In this document: positions 54,912-64,000 of the stretch, piece by piece
Position numbering within the stretch: the first letter of the stretch is position 1
How the letters are laid out: every line of letters begins with the position of its first letter
Source: a virus
DNA length: 64,000 nucleotides
Reading direction: 5' to 3' (one strand)
Virus record (IMG/VR): IMGVR_UViG_3300045125_000168
Span: 172,431 to 236,430 of that record
Position numbers and translations under genes: made by a program
Notes under the pieces: generated by a model
The model's input: the letters and a program-made list of their open reading frames with translations, nothing else
What the model was told of the DNA's origin: nothing
Databases searched by the model: none

Positions 54912-57290
54912 ATGCCGAAAAAAACGGATGAGTTTATTAGACTACCACTTATGCCGCTGCGCGATATCCTCGTGTTTCCAACCACGGTCGTTCCTCTCTT
55001 CGCAGGTCGATCCAAATCGATCAAAGCCCTTGAAGATGCTATGGCAACCGACAAGCAAGTTATGCTTGTCGCGCAGAAAAATTCTAAATTGTCAGATCCT
55101 CAACCAAGTGACCTGCATCTTGTTGGTACGATCTGCAAAATTCTCCAGTTTTTGCGGCTTCCTGATGGTAATGTCAAAGTCCTGGTGGAAGGTGGAGCTA
55201 GAGCCAAAGTCGTAGACTTCCTCGACGAAGGATGATTATTTCCTCGTGGACGTGGAAGAGCTTGAGGAAGAAAAACTTAACGAAGTCGAAAGCGAAGCCA
55301 TTAGCCGCACGGTCAAAATTGCGTTTGATAACTACGTTCGTCTCAATAAGCGCATCCCACCGAAATGCTGCTTTCCATTTCGCAAATCGAAGACGAGTCA
55401 AAATTGGCAGATTCCATTGCCTCGCATTTGACCAACCTAAAATTGGACGATAAGCAGCTTCTCCTTCAACAAACCAACCCTAGTGCGCGTCTTGAAAAAA
55501 TTTACGGCATGGATTCAAAGCCGAAATTGAAATCATGCGCGTTGAGAAAAAATTCGGTCCCGTGTCAAGAGACAGATGGAAAAGGCTCAAAAGAGTATTA
55601 TCTCAATGAGCAAATGAACGCGATTCAGAAAGAACTCGGTGACAAGGACGACTCCGAGAGCCGAGTTCATGGAGCTTGAGCGGCAGATCAAGGCTAAGAA
55701 ACTTAGCGATGAGGCCTGAGAAAAGCTCAACAAAGAACTGAAGAAGATCAAAAACATGCCACCGATGAGCGCAGAAGCACGGTGGTGACGCAACTATATT
55801 GATACCTCTTCTATCCCTCCCTTGGAATGAGTATTCTAAGGAGAAAAAAGATATTGTCTTCGCCGAAGATGTTTTGAACAAGGATCACTTCGGGTCTTGA
55901 AAAGGTCAAAGACCGAATCCTCGAATTACCTCTCGGTTAGGCTCTTGGTCGAAAACCCGAAAGGACCAATCTGTGCCTGCGTCGGACCCCCAGGGGTTGG
56001 TAAAACCTCTTTGGCCAAAAGCATTGCTGAGGCCACGGGTCGCAAGTTTGCTCAGTTGCGCTCGGTGGGTGTGCGGGATGAAGCCGAAATCCGAGGGCAC
56101 CGTCGAACCTATATCGGGTCCATGCCAGGACGCATCATCAACGCCATTAAAAAAGTAGGCACGTCTAACCCAGTCATCCTCCTCGATGAGGTGGACAAAC
56201 TCGCGGCAGATCACCGGGTGACCCCACCGCAGCGATGCTCGAAGTCCTGGACCCGGAGCAAAACTTTGCGCTCGTGGATCTACTACCTTAGCCCTCGACT
56301 ACTGACTTGTCCAAAGTTCTCTTCATGGCAACGGCCAACACCCTCCTCGACCATCTTCGACCCCTGCTGGACCGGATGGAGATCATCCAGCTATCAGGGA
56401 CTACCGAAGAGGAAAAGAGTCGCTAATCGCCAAGCAATACCTCGTCCCGAAACAACTGAAGACCAACGGGTCAAAGAAGGCTCTTGAGCATGAACCCCAA
56501 CGCCATCAAGGAACTGGTCCGGTACTACACGAGAGAGTCTGGTGTTCGGAACTTAGAGCGAGAGATCGGTTCAGTGATTCGCAAAGTTGTTCGCAAAGCT
56601 CTACAAAAGTGCGGTTCTGAGCCCAGTAAGATGGAGTTTGAAGCCGAGACCATCACCGAAAAGGCAGTGCAAAAATATCTTGGTGCAAGACGCTATAACA
56701 TTGGCCTCGCCAATCACCAGCATGGAAATCGGCCTTTGTACGGGCCTCGCATGGACCGAAGTGGGCGGGGACTTGCCCGTCACCGAGGTCACCATGCCCC
56801 TGGTAAAGGCAAGGTCACTTGCACAGGCAAGCTCGGCGAAGTCATGCAGAGTCGGCCAAAGCCGCGTTATCCTATGTGCGCTCCCGCTCTAAGGCGCTAG
56901 ACCTGCCGATGACTTTTATGAGAAAATCGACCTGCATATCCACGTCCCCGCGAAGGCCGTTCCAAGGACGGTCCTTCAGCAGGGATGTTATGGCCACGGC
57001 TCTCACCAGTGCCGTGACCAAGCGGACCTGTGAACCGCGAAGTCGCCATGACAGGCGAAGTCACGCTGCGTGGGCGCAGTACTGCCGATCGGTGGTCTGA
57101 AAGAAGAAGCTCATCGCAGCAGCACCGAGGCGGAATCAAGAAGTCTTGATCCCCAAGGAGAACGAAAAGACCTTGAGGGACGTGCCCAAAAGCGTCCTTA
57201 AAGAAGTCGAAATCGTCTGCGTGGAGACACATGGACGAAGTTCTCCATCACGCCTTGGTATGGGAAGGCTCTGAGCCCAAAATAGGCTAG
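54912..57290 (+). CDS. lon: ATP-dependent Lon protease, frame interrupted many times
   Basis: Starts [20 protein letters not shown] with AGGAG upstream. At least ten breaks. Domains in order: Lon N-domain ([20 protein letters not shown]), coiled coil ([17 protein letters not shown]), Walker [14 protein letters not shown] (about 55990), [15 protein letters not shown], Walker [11 protein letters not shown] (about 56175), and the protease part with KDGPSAG (catalytic Ser, about 56964-56984) and a GLKE motif (catalytic Lys, about 57091-57110). The span gives about 793 codons, the normal Lon length, so the gene is probably intact and only the sequence is noisy. An in-frame stop is read at about 55718. 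Lon in a phage is unusual. Confidence 0.8.
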
Positions 57291-57388
57291 GGCGAGTAAG
57301 ATTATTCTGCTACAGGGTAAGGGTTTGAGGGGGACGTGATCCGCTCAAACGAACCTATTTCATTTTTTAGACTTTTTAGGGAAACAAA

Positions 57389-58040
57389 ATGAGCTTTCTC
57401 TCAAACTTGAAGTTCTCGCAGGCGATGTGCTTAAGTTCCGAACCAAGAAAGACCTCGAAGCACTCAGGCGAAAAAAGAAACTCGGTCGTTCATCAAAAAT
57501 TTGAAGAAAGAAAAAGAGAGAGAAACGAGAAGGCTACGATGAACATGCAGCGGACAGTCTCCATAAAATTTCAAAATTGGTAACGTGACGGATCTCGGGC
57601 GTCGTGGTTTTGGCTGTAGGACCGGGAAGATGATTTTTTGGGTATACAGCTTGAGTTTGAAGACGAATTAGAAGAGAAGGATATTAGAGATCGCCCCAAA
57701 AGCCATCAAATTGGCAAAAGAGTACAAACTCCGCTACCCGAAGGAAAGTCGCAATGTTAGAGATTTTGAAGAGAATTTAGTAAAAATCTTGGACGAGGGT
57801 GTCGATACGGTTGATTACTACGAATATCAATTTTATCTCTTGCCTGAAGCTCTTTTTGGCAAAGCGGATATCGGCAGGTCTAGTAATTTACTTAATCCCG
57901 ATGAAAGGGACATTTACGACAAAATGAGAAATGAAATACCTTTTTACGTCATCGCCATTTATTCCGACGATCAAAAGAAATACAAGAAAATCGTCGATGA
58001 AATCCGCAAAGAGTCCGAATCAAGAGTAAGTTATCGTTGA
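57389..58040 (+). CDS. Signature-bearing protein, unknown, frame interrupted
   Basis: Starts MSFLSNLKFSQA after AGGGAA, a form of the shared signature. The frame breaks at about 57420 and several times to 57710. A clean part then runs AIKLAKEYKLRYPKESRNVR, DYYEYQFYLLPEALFGKADI and PFYVIAIYSDDQKKYKKIV to the stop at 58038-58040. It may be about 215 residues. No domain is recognised. The 98 nt before it, after the Lon stop, hold no gene. Confidence 0.45.
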
Positions 58041-58188
58041 CTCAGTGATAAGGGGCAACACCCGACTAGACGTGGCTGAGGATCGCGAAAAACCGTCACT
58101 CTGAGCGTGCAACCATGATGCCGCCTACGAGTTCGGATGAAGATATTTTAGCGAGAGATTTTTCGACGAACTCTCCTGAGTGCTGACG

Positions 58189-58778
58189 CTAAGATTCGTC
58201 GCTCAACAGAAGCTGAGAGCCATCTATAGTTTCGTGATATAACCAATCAGGCACGTCGTACACGATGCCGTCTTGGTTGTCCTCTAACATTTTTACGATT
58301 TCGTCGTACAATTTTAGCTTGCCGGGAATCACTTGGACGCCCACGGGACTGGAGCGGATGCTCGCCTCTCTTCCACAACTTAACATCGCGCTCAAACCGG
58401 AGTTCGCTCCCGATCGAGATGGCCCAGTTGAAAGGGCCGTCCCACTCAATCGGTAACGCCACGTCCTAACCACTCACTGGCATCTTCCGGTGTACCGACG
58501 CGAGCGGGAGAATAACGCCCAGCAAACTTTTTGTTCAGGACTGAGACGATCTTGTTGGCCGCAGCTACTAACTCAAGGTGTCTGTTTGGAACTTTGTTGT
58601 CCGAGGGCTCTTGGTTCTGACTAAGAACTTGAAGCGCATGGAACCAGTCCCGATACCGCAGTTCCTGCGCCAGAGCTTCCTGAGCGTCCGAGAGCTTCGG
58701 GAACTTATCGCGTTCCTTTTTGTGCTTGAGCTTGGCGAGGGTCTTGAGTTGAGCGATCGAGGAGACGTGCAGAGCCAT
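58189..58778 (-). CDS. Unknown protein, frame interrupted
   Basis: The ATG at 58778 follows AAAGGTAGGA and gives MALHVSSIAQLKTLAKLKHK. A break near 58450 joins to ALPIEWDGPFNWAISIGSEL, and another near 58350 to GVQVIPGKLKLYDEIVKMLE and the stop at 58189 (about 196 residues). The N-terminal half is helical and basic; the rest has mixed strands. It lies downstream of the SLOG-like gene. No family is recognised. The 148 nt between it and the convergent 58040 stop hold no gene. Confidence 0.5.
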
Positions 58779-58845
58779 GAAAGTCCTACCTTTCGTTAGA
58801 CCTTGTGACGCTGGTGTTCGCTGCGCAAGCTCAAGGCCGTGAAAG

Positions 58846-59549
58846 TTAGACCATTGGCTTATAGAGGCTACGGCTGCTGATTTGCTTCCCCAGTGGCGAA
58901 CCGGACGGGTGCGCGTACCCGATGACATCTAGTCGCGGGTCGTTTAGCAAACTCCAGGTCGCGTTGTCAAGCCCATAACTCGGAGTGACAGATGGCGATT
59001 TTTTTGCTTGGAATTTGGGATCGTCGCCCCACCACTGATCTGCCATTTCTAAAAATTCGTCTGGTGTTTGCAGCCTTTGTTTTGTGCGCTTGTTCTGATC
59101 GATCAAATAGACAGGAAGCCCACGGCTGAAAGCATCGTAGATTCGTAGCTCCCAAAAGGAGCGGCCATAGTCGGTTTGTTGGCCGTCTGACACTATACAA
59201 TCGGCTTGAGGCAGAAGAAATTCAAAAAATATCTGCTCGGCCAAGCCTTTCGTGATTGTCTCTGTCTTGTCTCGCCACACCTTGACTTGGGTAATAGCAC
59301 GTTTGCCAAAAACCATTTTTGTTATGAATTGGACCAAGTAAATTACTTTCTCACTCTCTTCATTCAAAGCAACGATCTTATCAGGTAAAGAGTAGAGGTT
59401 GAGTATTCTCGCCAAGCTGCGTTAAGAGCTTCTTTCTCTTGTCGGAGATGAGCTTCACATACATAACCGCATTCATCTGTTTTAGGCTTGTAGCCTTCCC
59501 AAGAGACGTTTTGCGGAGCCGCGAGAATTTTGAGCTTTTCAAGGAACAT
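58846..59549 (-). CDS. Nucleoside deoxyribosyltransferase/SLOG-like protein with signature, frame interrupted
   Basis: The ATG at 59549 follows GAGGTG and gives MFLEKLKILAAPQNVSWEGY, the shared signature. A break near 59385 joins to IVALNEESEKVIYLVQFITK. The C-terminal half has LPQADCIVSDGQQTDYGRSF and then FWELRIYDAFSRGLPVYLID. An A-D-x-I-V, a G, an E-L-x-x-A and a P-V-Y strand in this order are typical of nucleoside 2-deoxyribosyltransferase and SLOG-like domains that bind nucleotides. About 234 residues. The match is by pattern. Confidence 0.5.
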
Positions 59550-59736
59550 GTTCACCTCGGATTTTACCTACTCACCCCTAACAGAATCGGCACAAAAAGC
59601 CAATTTCTTTAGGCGAAAAATATCTCAATAAAGTCATATTCTTACCCAAATGCTAGGCGGTGCCGACCCTTTTGGCTTTGAGGTGGCTTTTCGCCTTCCC
59701 ACACGCCAAAAAGTTTCGTTTCGAGCGTCAGGGTTT

Positions 59737-60066
59737 TCATCGTCCGTCCACTTCAAGGTTGGACACCACGCCAAACCCTTCGACTTCACACGTCTCCCCA
59801 TCGTCCTCTTTGTAAGAGAAGTTGCAGCGGATTTGATCGCCTGCTTTTAGCTCGCGCAATTCGTCCCGAAGCTCAGGGTATTCGTCAAGATTCGGAAGCC
59901 TGAGTTTTGTGATCTTATATACCCGTGACGGTGCCCAGGCTGGTTCCTCCCACGAGCCCTCAGTCCCAGGCTCGTCCTCAATCAGGACGCTGCGCACCAC
60001 ATCCGGTCTGTAGTCTGCAAGGTCTACGGTTCGGCTCGCCACACTCAAACGCTTCAAGAAAGACAT
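59737..60066 (-). CDS. Signature-bearing small protein, unknown
   Basis: 109 residues, starting MSFLKRLSVASRTVDLADYR with AAGGGGGAAAAC upstream. The rest is a beta domain (GDQIRCNFSYKEDDGETCEV) with two Cys. No family is recognised. It is the first gene of the short leftward group, divergent from the zinc-ribbon membrane gene. Confidence 0.55.
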   Translation of the reverse strand: MSFLKRLSVASRTVDLADYRPDVVRSVLIEDEPGTEGSWEEPAWAPSRVYKITKLRLPNLDEYPELRDELRELKAGDQIRCNFSYKEDDGETCEVEGFGVVSNLEVDGR

Positions 60067-60203
60067 AGTTTTCCCCCTTGAAATTTGAATCTTTTAAGCG
60101 CCCCAAAAACCAATTTAACCTTTTGTATTTATTGGTATTTATAATTTATTAAAGAAATTTTCAAAACGTGACGAAAAGAGCCTCGCTTTTTAGGGAGGTA
60201 CTC

Positions 60204-61934
60204 ATGTCTTTCTGTCCCGCATGTTTCCGAAACGTAAAAAAAAGCCCACTGAGTCTCTTGTGCCCAGAGTGTGAACTGAAGGCGACCGTGAGTAAAGAGG
60301 CGGAGACCACACGGCGTCTTATGCGGGACCAAGAAAAAGACAGCAAAAATGGAATCCATGAAGGCCCAGGAAGACTTCTCGACAAAAATTGAAAGCCGAA
60401 AGGGAGCGTAGTAGTCGTGACGATTCTTCAAGAGAAAATCCTGCGAACCTGGATCTTCTCCTGGTCAAACCTCAAGAGTTGAAGGATTTTAATACCAAAG
60501 CTACTAAGGCTCTTGCTACAAATGATCTGAAAGCTCTCAAAAAAATATTATACTTCTTCGGCTCAAAAATGGTCCTATCAGGATGTGCTAGTCTGTGAGA
60601 ACGAAATATGGAGAGGTTCAAATTCACCAGCTATTGAAGCGTTTGCTGCCGCCATCAGACAACACAAGGGTCTTAGGAGCGCGATAGTGCTCACGTTGCG
60701 ATCCCAACACATGATCCAAGATCTGGATGCGGAGGTACAAAGTTGGCTTTATCTCCCAGGCTCTAACTCTGACGAACACCGGGATTCCTTGATAAATTTT
60801 GTCAAACAGGAATCAGAAATATGTGAGGAATTTATTGATAATTACCCTTGGTTTTCATTGTCGGACGAAAACCTTGAAAAAGTTCTTCTCGAAATGATGT
60901 TGAAAGAGAATATCGATCGATGGGGCAGGGCCTGTAAGAATATTTTTGATTATCTAATTAAAGCAAATATGGTCAAAAGTATCAAATATGTCCCCACTCT
61001 ACTACTACTTGCTAGACGCGCTGTGGAAGAAGGACATCATGAAAAGGGCTTATTCGCACTCACGAGGTTAGCCGGTCGAAGTCAAGAATATATGGATATG
61101 CTGAAAGCCTTCAATTTAGACGAAACACTCGCAAAAATTATCGATGATAAAGAGTCTCTTGAAGATGGGCTTGGTGCGTACCAAGAATTTTTTCAAGAAT
61201 GGCGATCATACACCAGTGACCCTAAAGTTTTAGGATATATTGCAAAAGTTGAAGAAGGTTTGCGATCTTCGTTCAAAAAGAAGTTCAAAAAAACATAGAA
61301 GAAAGCAATACTCTTCTACACCAAAAAACAAAAGAATTTCAGACATGCTCTAAAGAAGAGGCTATCAACTTACAAAAGAAATATCAGAATGCTCCTTTCT
61401 ATCTTCGTTACGGAGGGATTACATACAACCAATTAGTAAACTACCAGAAGAACTCGAAAAAATATTCGATTACATACTGAAAAACCAATCTCGCGTGAAA
61501 ACCTGTGTTACAGCACCATCCGCCATGTTCGGGCTTCTCAATGTTGTTATTTTTATATTAAGTAGGATTTCTCGATTGATCGGAGGCTTTACAGGAGGTA
61601 TTGTTGTTTACTGATGATTACTATCAGTGGTCCAAAACTATCTACAAAAGGTCGAGCCTATTTTATCTTTTTGGGGCGACCCTATTTGCTTGCTCTGCCT
61701 GGTATTTAGGCCGCTCTTCTTTTGGACCATGACAGTCATATCCTCGTGGTACAGCTTAAAGTGGTTTTTGATCGCTCGTGCTGCCTATGCACTGCGAAAC
61801 ATGGAAAAGATCGAGGACATGAGGTTTAAGTCTCATGCACTATCCTCGAAATTTATGACATTCAGGCTGAATCTTCGGCTCTAAAAAGTTTTGAACAGTC
61901 ATTTGACAAAAAAAAATCGGCTAAAGCCGCTTAG
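60204..61934 (+). CDS. Zinc-ribbon and membrane protein, frame interrupted many times
   Basis: The ATG at 60204 has a strong AGGGAGG site. It starts MSFCPACFRNVKKSPLSLLC, with CPxC and CPEC (a zinc ribbon). After breaks near 60350, 60390 and 60570 comes a long helical, HEAT-like region (ENLEKVLLEMMLKENIDRWG, VPTLLLLARRAVEEGHHEKG). More breaks follow (61280, 61420, 61610, 61850). Two hydrophobic stretches (MFGLLNVVIFILSRISRLIG; YLFGATLFACSAWYLG) look like membrane spans, and the end is a Lys-rich DKKKSAKAA. About 575 residues if it is one gene. It could be two genes. Confidence 0.45.
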
Positions 61935-62243
61935 TCGCACGATCGAACTTCGGTCGCGGTCGATCCCTCTGCTTTGCGCTCGGCATGTAACCCAAAGTTA
62001 CTTGGCCAAGGCTTAAAAAATATTCATAAAAATCATGTGATTAGCTTATGGGCTAAATAGTCCGAGAGGCTATTTTTCCTTTGTTTTTTACAATATGTTG
62101 TTTTCATTGGTTTAAATACTGCTTGAAAAATAGGCAGCGTTGGACTATTAGAAGGGCCGAGGCCATTTAAAAAGAAATTTAAAAATTAAAGAAAGACACT
62201 AGAGCAAATAAGCTCACTGGTCATATTTTAAAAGGATTCTGTT
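61935..62243. other. Intergenic region with terminator, no gene seen
   Basis: 309 bp, AT-rich in its second half. It holds a small palindrome near 61941-61966 (GATCGA/TCGATC), a terminator-like hairpin (62055-62077), and the leader of the SSB gene. I find no open frame with a ribosome site and no tRNA cloverleaf. A promoter for the SSB/RecT genes is expected here, but none stands out. Confidence 0.5.
62055..62077 (+). terminator. Terminator-like hairpin before SSB gene
   Basis: AAATAG/CTATTT with CC/GG inside, one bulged T and a GAGA loop, ending in T5. It follows the zinc-ribbon membrane gene by about 120 nt. Confidence 0.5.
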
Positions 62244-63092
62244 ATGCCAAGAGAGATCGATCAAATTCATTCAACCCTCGATGAAAAGCTGCGCTGGTCT
62301 GACTTAGTGCAGCCCTTTGAGTTCACATCTACAGACTGGCATCTTGTGCGGCCCTTCGGACAAGTGTGGACGGACTTCCGACACATTATTACGACTAAGA
62401 CAGGCAAGAAGTATTATGAATACTGCCTCGCCTTTGATGAGTCCGAACCAAATCAAAACCGTAATGACCCCAATCGTCACGCCAAGTGTGAATGTTGTCG
62501 GCTTGAGTTCGAGCAAAAAGTCGGCTTCGGTGGCTCTCGTATTGTGAGTCACTATCGCTACTTTATGAATGTCGTCCTCTACGAAGAGGTCAATAAGACG
62601 TATCAGGCTAAAGGTGTCTATCTCTTGGAGATGGCCAATTCGCTCTTCAAAAAAATCAAAGAGCTAAAAAGTGCCAACGGTGGCATTTCGGTGACGCATC
62701 CGAAAAACGGGGCATTTATTCAAATCAAGTATGATCGGAATGAGAGCCCATCCTCCATGTATTCCGCATCGCTGGACACCAAAAATACACCGATTCCTCA
62801 AGACGCCCTTGAGCTTATAATCAAACAAAAATATCCAGGCGGCACGACCAAAGAGATCAAAGGTAAAAACGGTCTTCCCCTCAATTTGAATATATCCGTG
62901 GGGTATCGTCCGAGGAAGAGATCATCAAATCTCTCAGGACGCACGGCTACTATCAAGCAACAAATTGAGAGGGCTCCTCTACAGCAACAGCAGCAGTTCA
63001 GACCCAGGCCAAAGATGTACGGAGATATTCCACCTCCGAGTGCGAGAGATATGTACATTCCAGAAGCTAACGACAACATGATGCCATATTAA
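62244..63092 (+). CDS. Candidate phage single-stranded DNA-binding protein (gp32-like)
   Basis: 282 residues, uninterrupted, with AAAAGGATT upstream. The part from residue 75, NRHAKCECCRLEFEQKVGFG, has a CxCC knuckle. Then NVVLYEEVNKTYQAKGVYLL, LEMANSLFKKIKELKSANGG and GAFIQIKYDRNESPSSMYSA follow the order of the OB-fold core in gp32-like proteins of large phages. The C-terminus is disordered and rich in Gln, Pro and Arg, with an acidic last stretch (EANDNMMPY). It lies directly upstream of a RecT-like gene, which fits recombination. Pattern match only. Confidence 0.45.
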   Translation: MPREIDQIHSTLDEKLRWSDLVQPFEFTSTDWHLVRPFGQVWTDFRHIITTKTGKKYYEYCLAFDESEPNQNRNDPNRHAKCECCRLEFEQKVGFGGSRIVSHYRYFMNVVLYEEVNKTYQAKGVYLLEMANSLFKKIKELKSANGGISVTHPKNGAFIQIKYDRNESPSSMYSASLDTKNTPIPQDALELIIKQKYPGGTTKEIKGKNGLPLNLNISVGYRPRKRSSNLSGRTATIKQQIERAPLQQQQQFRPRPKMYGDIPPPSARDMYIPEANDNMMPY

Positions 63093-63103
63093 GGAGAACA
63101 ATT

Positions 63104-63415
63104 ATGAGCTTATCAAATTCATACTTAGAGCACTCTAATGCTTGGGACTTTCTCCCTTCGGAAGTCAAAACAATTTTGGTAGATAAAGGCTACAAAAAAT
63201 CCTACTTCCGAGCATCCGTGAACATAACACCGGAGGGTAAACGAAGTGCAATTTTAAGATGCACACAAATCCCGGATGGTGCTTGGGCGTTTTTAACTCA
63301 CTATAACATTCGCGACATAAGCGAATATCAAGTAGGCGTTGTCTTCCTGAATGGAGTTCTTTCTTTGCATTTAGACCTTGAAGACTATTACCAGATATAT
63401 GAGTTGCGAGCATGA
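63104..63415 (+). CDS. 103-residue protein, unknown
   Basis: MSLSNSYLEHSNAWDFLPSE onward with a GGAGAA site. It has the segments SYFRASVNITPEGKRSAILR and YQVGVVFLNGVLSLHLDLED, so it is mixed alpha/beta. The stop overlaps the RecT start (ATGA at 63412-63415). It may be a recombination accessory. No family is recognised. Confidence 0.5.
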   Translation: MSLSNSYLEHSNAWDFLPSEVKTILVDKGYKKSYFRASVNITPEGKRSAILRCTQIPDGAWAFLTHYNIRDISEYQVGVVFLNGVLSLHLDLEDYYQIYELRA

Positions 63416-64000
63416 GTAACTTGACTAGCTTGATGCTAAAGGATCTGGAAGCCGCAAAAATCTTGATTCGATCAGGCTTAATCCCCAAATACTTGAAAAA
63501 GCCCCGAACAGGTTGTTGTGGTCATGGCTAAAGGCCGTGAATTACGCTTGGGGCCGATGCAGTCTCTCGAACAAATATATGTCGTCGATAACGTGCCTGC
63601 GCTGCGTGGTCAGTTGATGTTAGACCTCATAAGACGCTCGTTTCCCAACGCAAGAATTTATTATGACTGGAGCAAGGCACCACAAAGGGTGTCTGTCCAC
63701 GCGGCCCGTTCTAAGCATGATGATCTCCAAGTGTTTACTTGGGACCTGGACATGGCTACTCATCTGTTGCAAAAGCCATGCTGGAAACACTATCCGAGAA
63801 CGATGTTGACGTGGCGTTGTGTTGCGGAGATGGCACGGTTCCTCTTTCCAGATGCCTTGAACGGGTGCCTTTACACTCCCGAAGAGCTTGGGGCAGACAC
63901 CGACATTGATGGCATCCCTACGGATATTGATGTCCCCACTCGGCTCAAATCTGCCAGACCCAGCGGGGACGTTCCTTTTTCGGTGGGATGGATAGTCTGA
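63412..64000 (+). CDS. RecT-like single-strand annealing protein, frame interrupted
   Basis: Starts MSNLTSLMLKDLEAAKILIR. A break at CCCC near 63504 joins it to EQVVVVMAKGRELRLGPMQS. With GLIPKYLKKP before and LEQIYVVDNVPALRGQLMLD after, this is the RecT pattern (P-x-x-Y-x-x-P-E, G-R-E-L-x-L-x-P-M-x-S/A-L, then the strand and P-A-L). WKHYPRTMLTWRCVAEMARF and then DALNGCLYTPEELG are also typical of RecT. It ends at the last base of the window (TGA at 63998-64000) with about 195 residues; RecT is usually about 270, so a further break, or more gene outside, is likely. Confidence 0.65.

Noticed and set aside
55797-55830. A further copy of the GATACC fibre leader
   Set aside because: The match is short (GATACCTCTTCTAT) and lies within the Lon coding region, where it encodes the family sequence.
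54912-57290. Host chromosome segment, because of Lon, rfbC/rfbD and ferritin-like genes
   Set aside because: They are embedded in operons with phage-type genes and share tags, spacing and style with these; there is no host-type gene cluster around them. A chimera at 54-57 kb cannot be fully excluded.
48168-61934. Programmed ribosomal frameshifting as the cause of the many breaks
   Set aside because: There are too many, in both directions, often in plain homopolymers, with no consistent slippery-site and pseudoknot pattern. Sequencing indels explain them better.
61935-62010. A tRNA gene, because of a GTTCGATC-like segment
   Set aside because: I could not fold an acceptor stem, anticodon arm and T arm on either strand.

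Overview
This window looks like part of a large tailed-phage (myovirus-like, probably jumbo) genome. It holds a tail tape-measure protein, six fibre-type proteins, a prohead-protease homologue, a phage-type actin, a RuvC-like resolvase, a RecT-like annealing protein and a candidate gp32-like SSB. There is no rRNA, no recognisable tRNA and no host housekeeping operon. Lon, ferritin-like and rhamnose genes could suggest a chromosome, but they sit inside packed phage operons. I could not infer the host.

Many genes are split into adjacent frames, most often at runs of G, C, A or T. Rejoining the frames restores family-length proteins: Lon comes out at about 793 codons, and the fibres regain their C-terminal knobs. 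I therefore read the breaks as uncorrected sequencing indels, worst at about 44-62 kb. Broken genes are given as one corrected span, with the break positions in the evidence.

Layout. 1-5.4 kb (minus): an Ala/Glu/Lys-rich helical protein, an RRM RNA-binding protein, a zinc ribbon, a ferritin-like diiron protein, and rfbC/rfbD for dTDP-L-rhamnose. 5.4-6.6 kb (plus): promoter, hairpin, Nudix hydrolase and an ADP-ribosyltransferase-like protein. 6.7-11.05 kb (mostly minus): a PcfJ-like protein, GNAT, an HTH regulator on the plus strand, and two more ADP-ribosyltransferase-like proteins, one Alt-like with R-S-ExE motifs. 11.06-26.6 kb (minus): prohead protease, structural proteins, a beta-helix fibre, actin-like ATPase, metallophosphoesterase, candidate sigma factor, and RuvC-like resolvase. 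26.7-30.5 kb (plus): a structural protein and three more small effector-like genes. 30.6-46.6 kb (plus): one fibre protein and five large paralogous fibres, several followed by strong terminators. 46.7-58 kb (plus): a tail protein, the tape measure, HNH, HD hydrolase, a DUF5672-like glycosyltransferase and Lon. 58.2-60.1 kb (minus): three small genes. 60.2-64 kb (plus): a zinc-ribbon membrane protein, SSB and RecT.

The most interesting feature is a short shared N-terminus (Met, then F-L/F-x-K-V/L, a basic A-K-Y/R-K-Y step, then often a hydrophobic stretch ending A-E). It heads about a dozen otherwise unrelated small proteins: Nudix, ADP-ribosyltransferases, GNAT, a papain-like protein, a repeat protein, a ferritin-like protein, a deoxyribosyltransferase/SLOG-like protein and unknowns. 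A prohead-protease homologue is encoded beside them. By analogy with the capsid-targeting sequences of T4 Alt and the internal proteins, I propose these are packaged, processed and injected with the DNA. That is inference, but it is directly testable.
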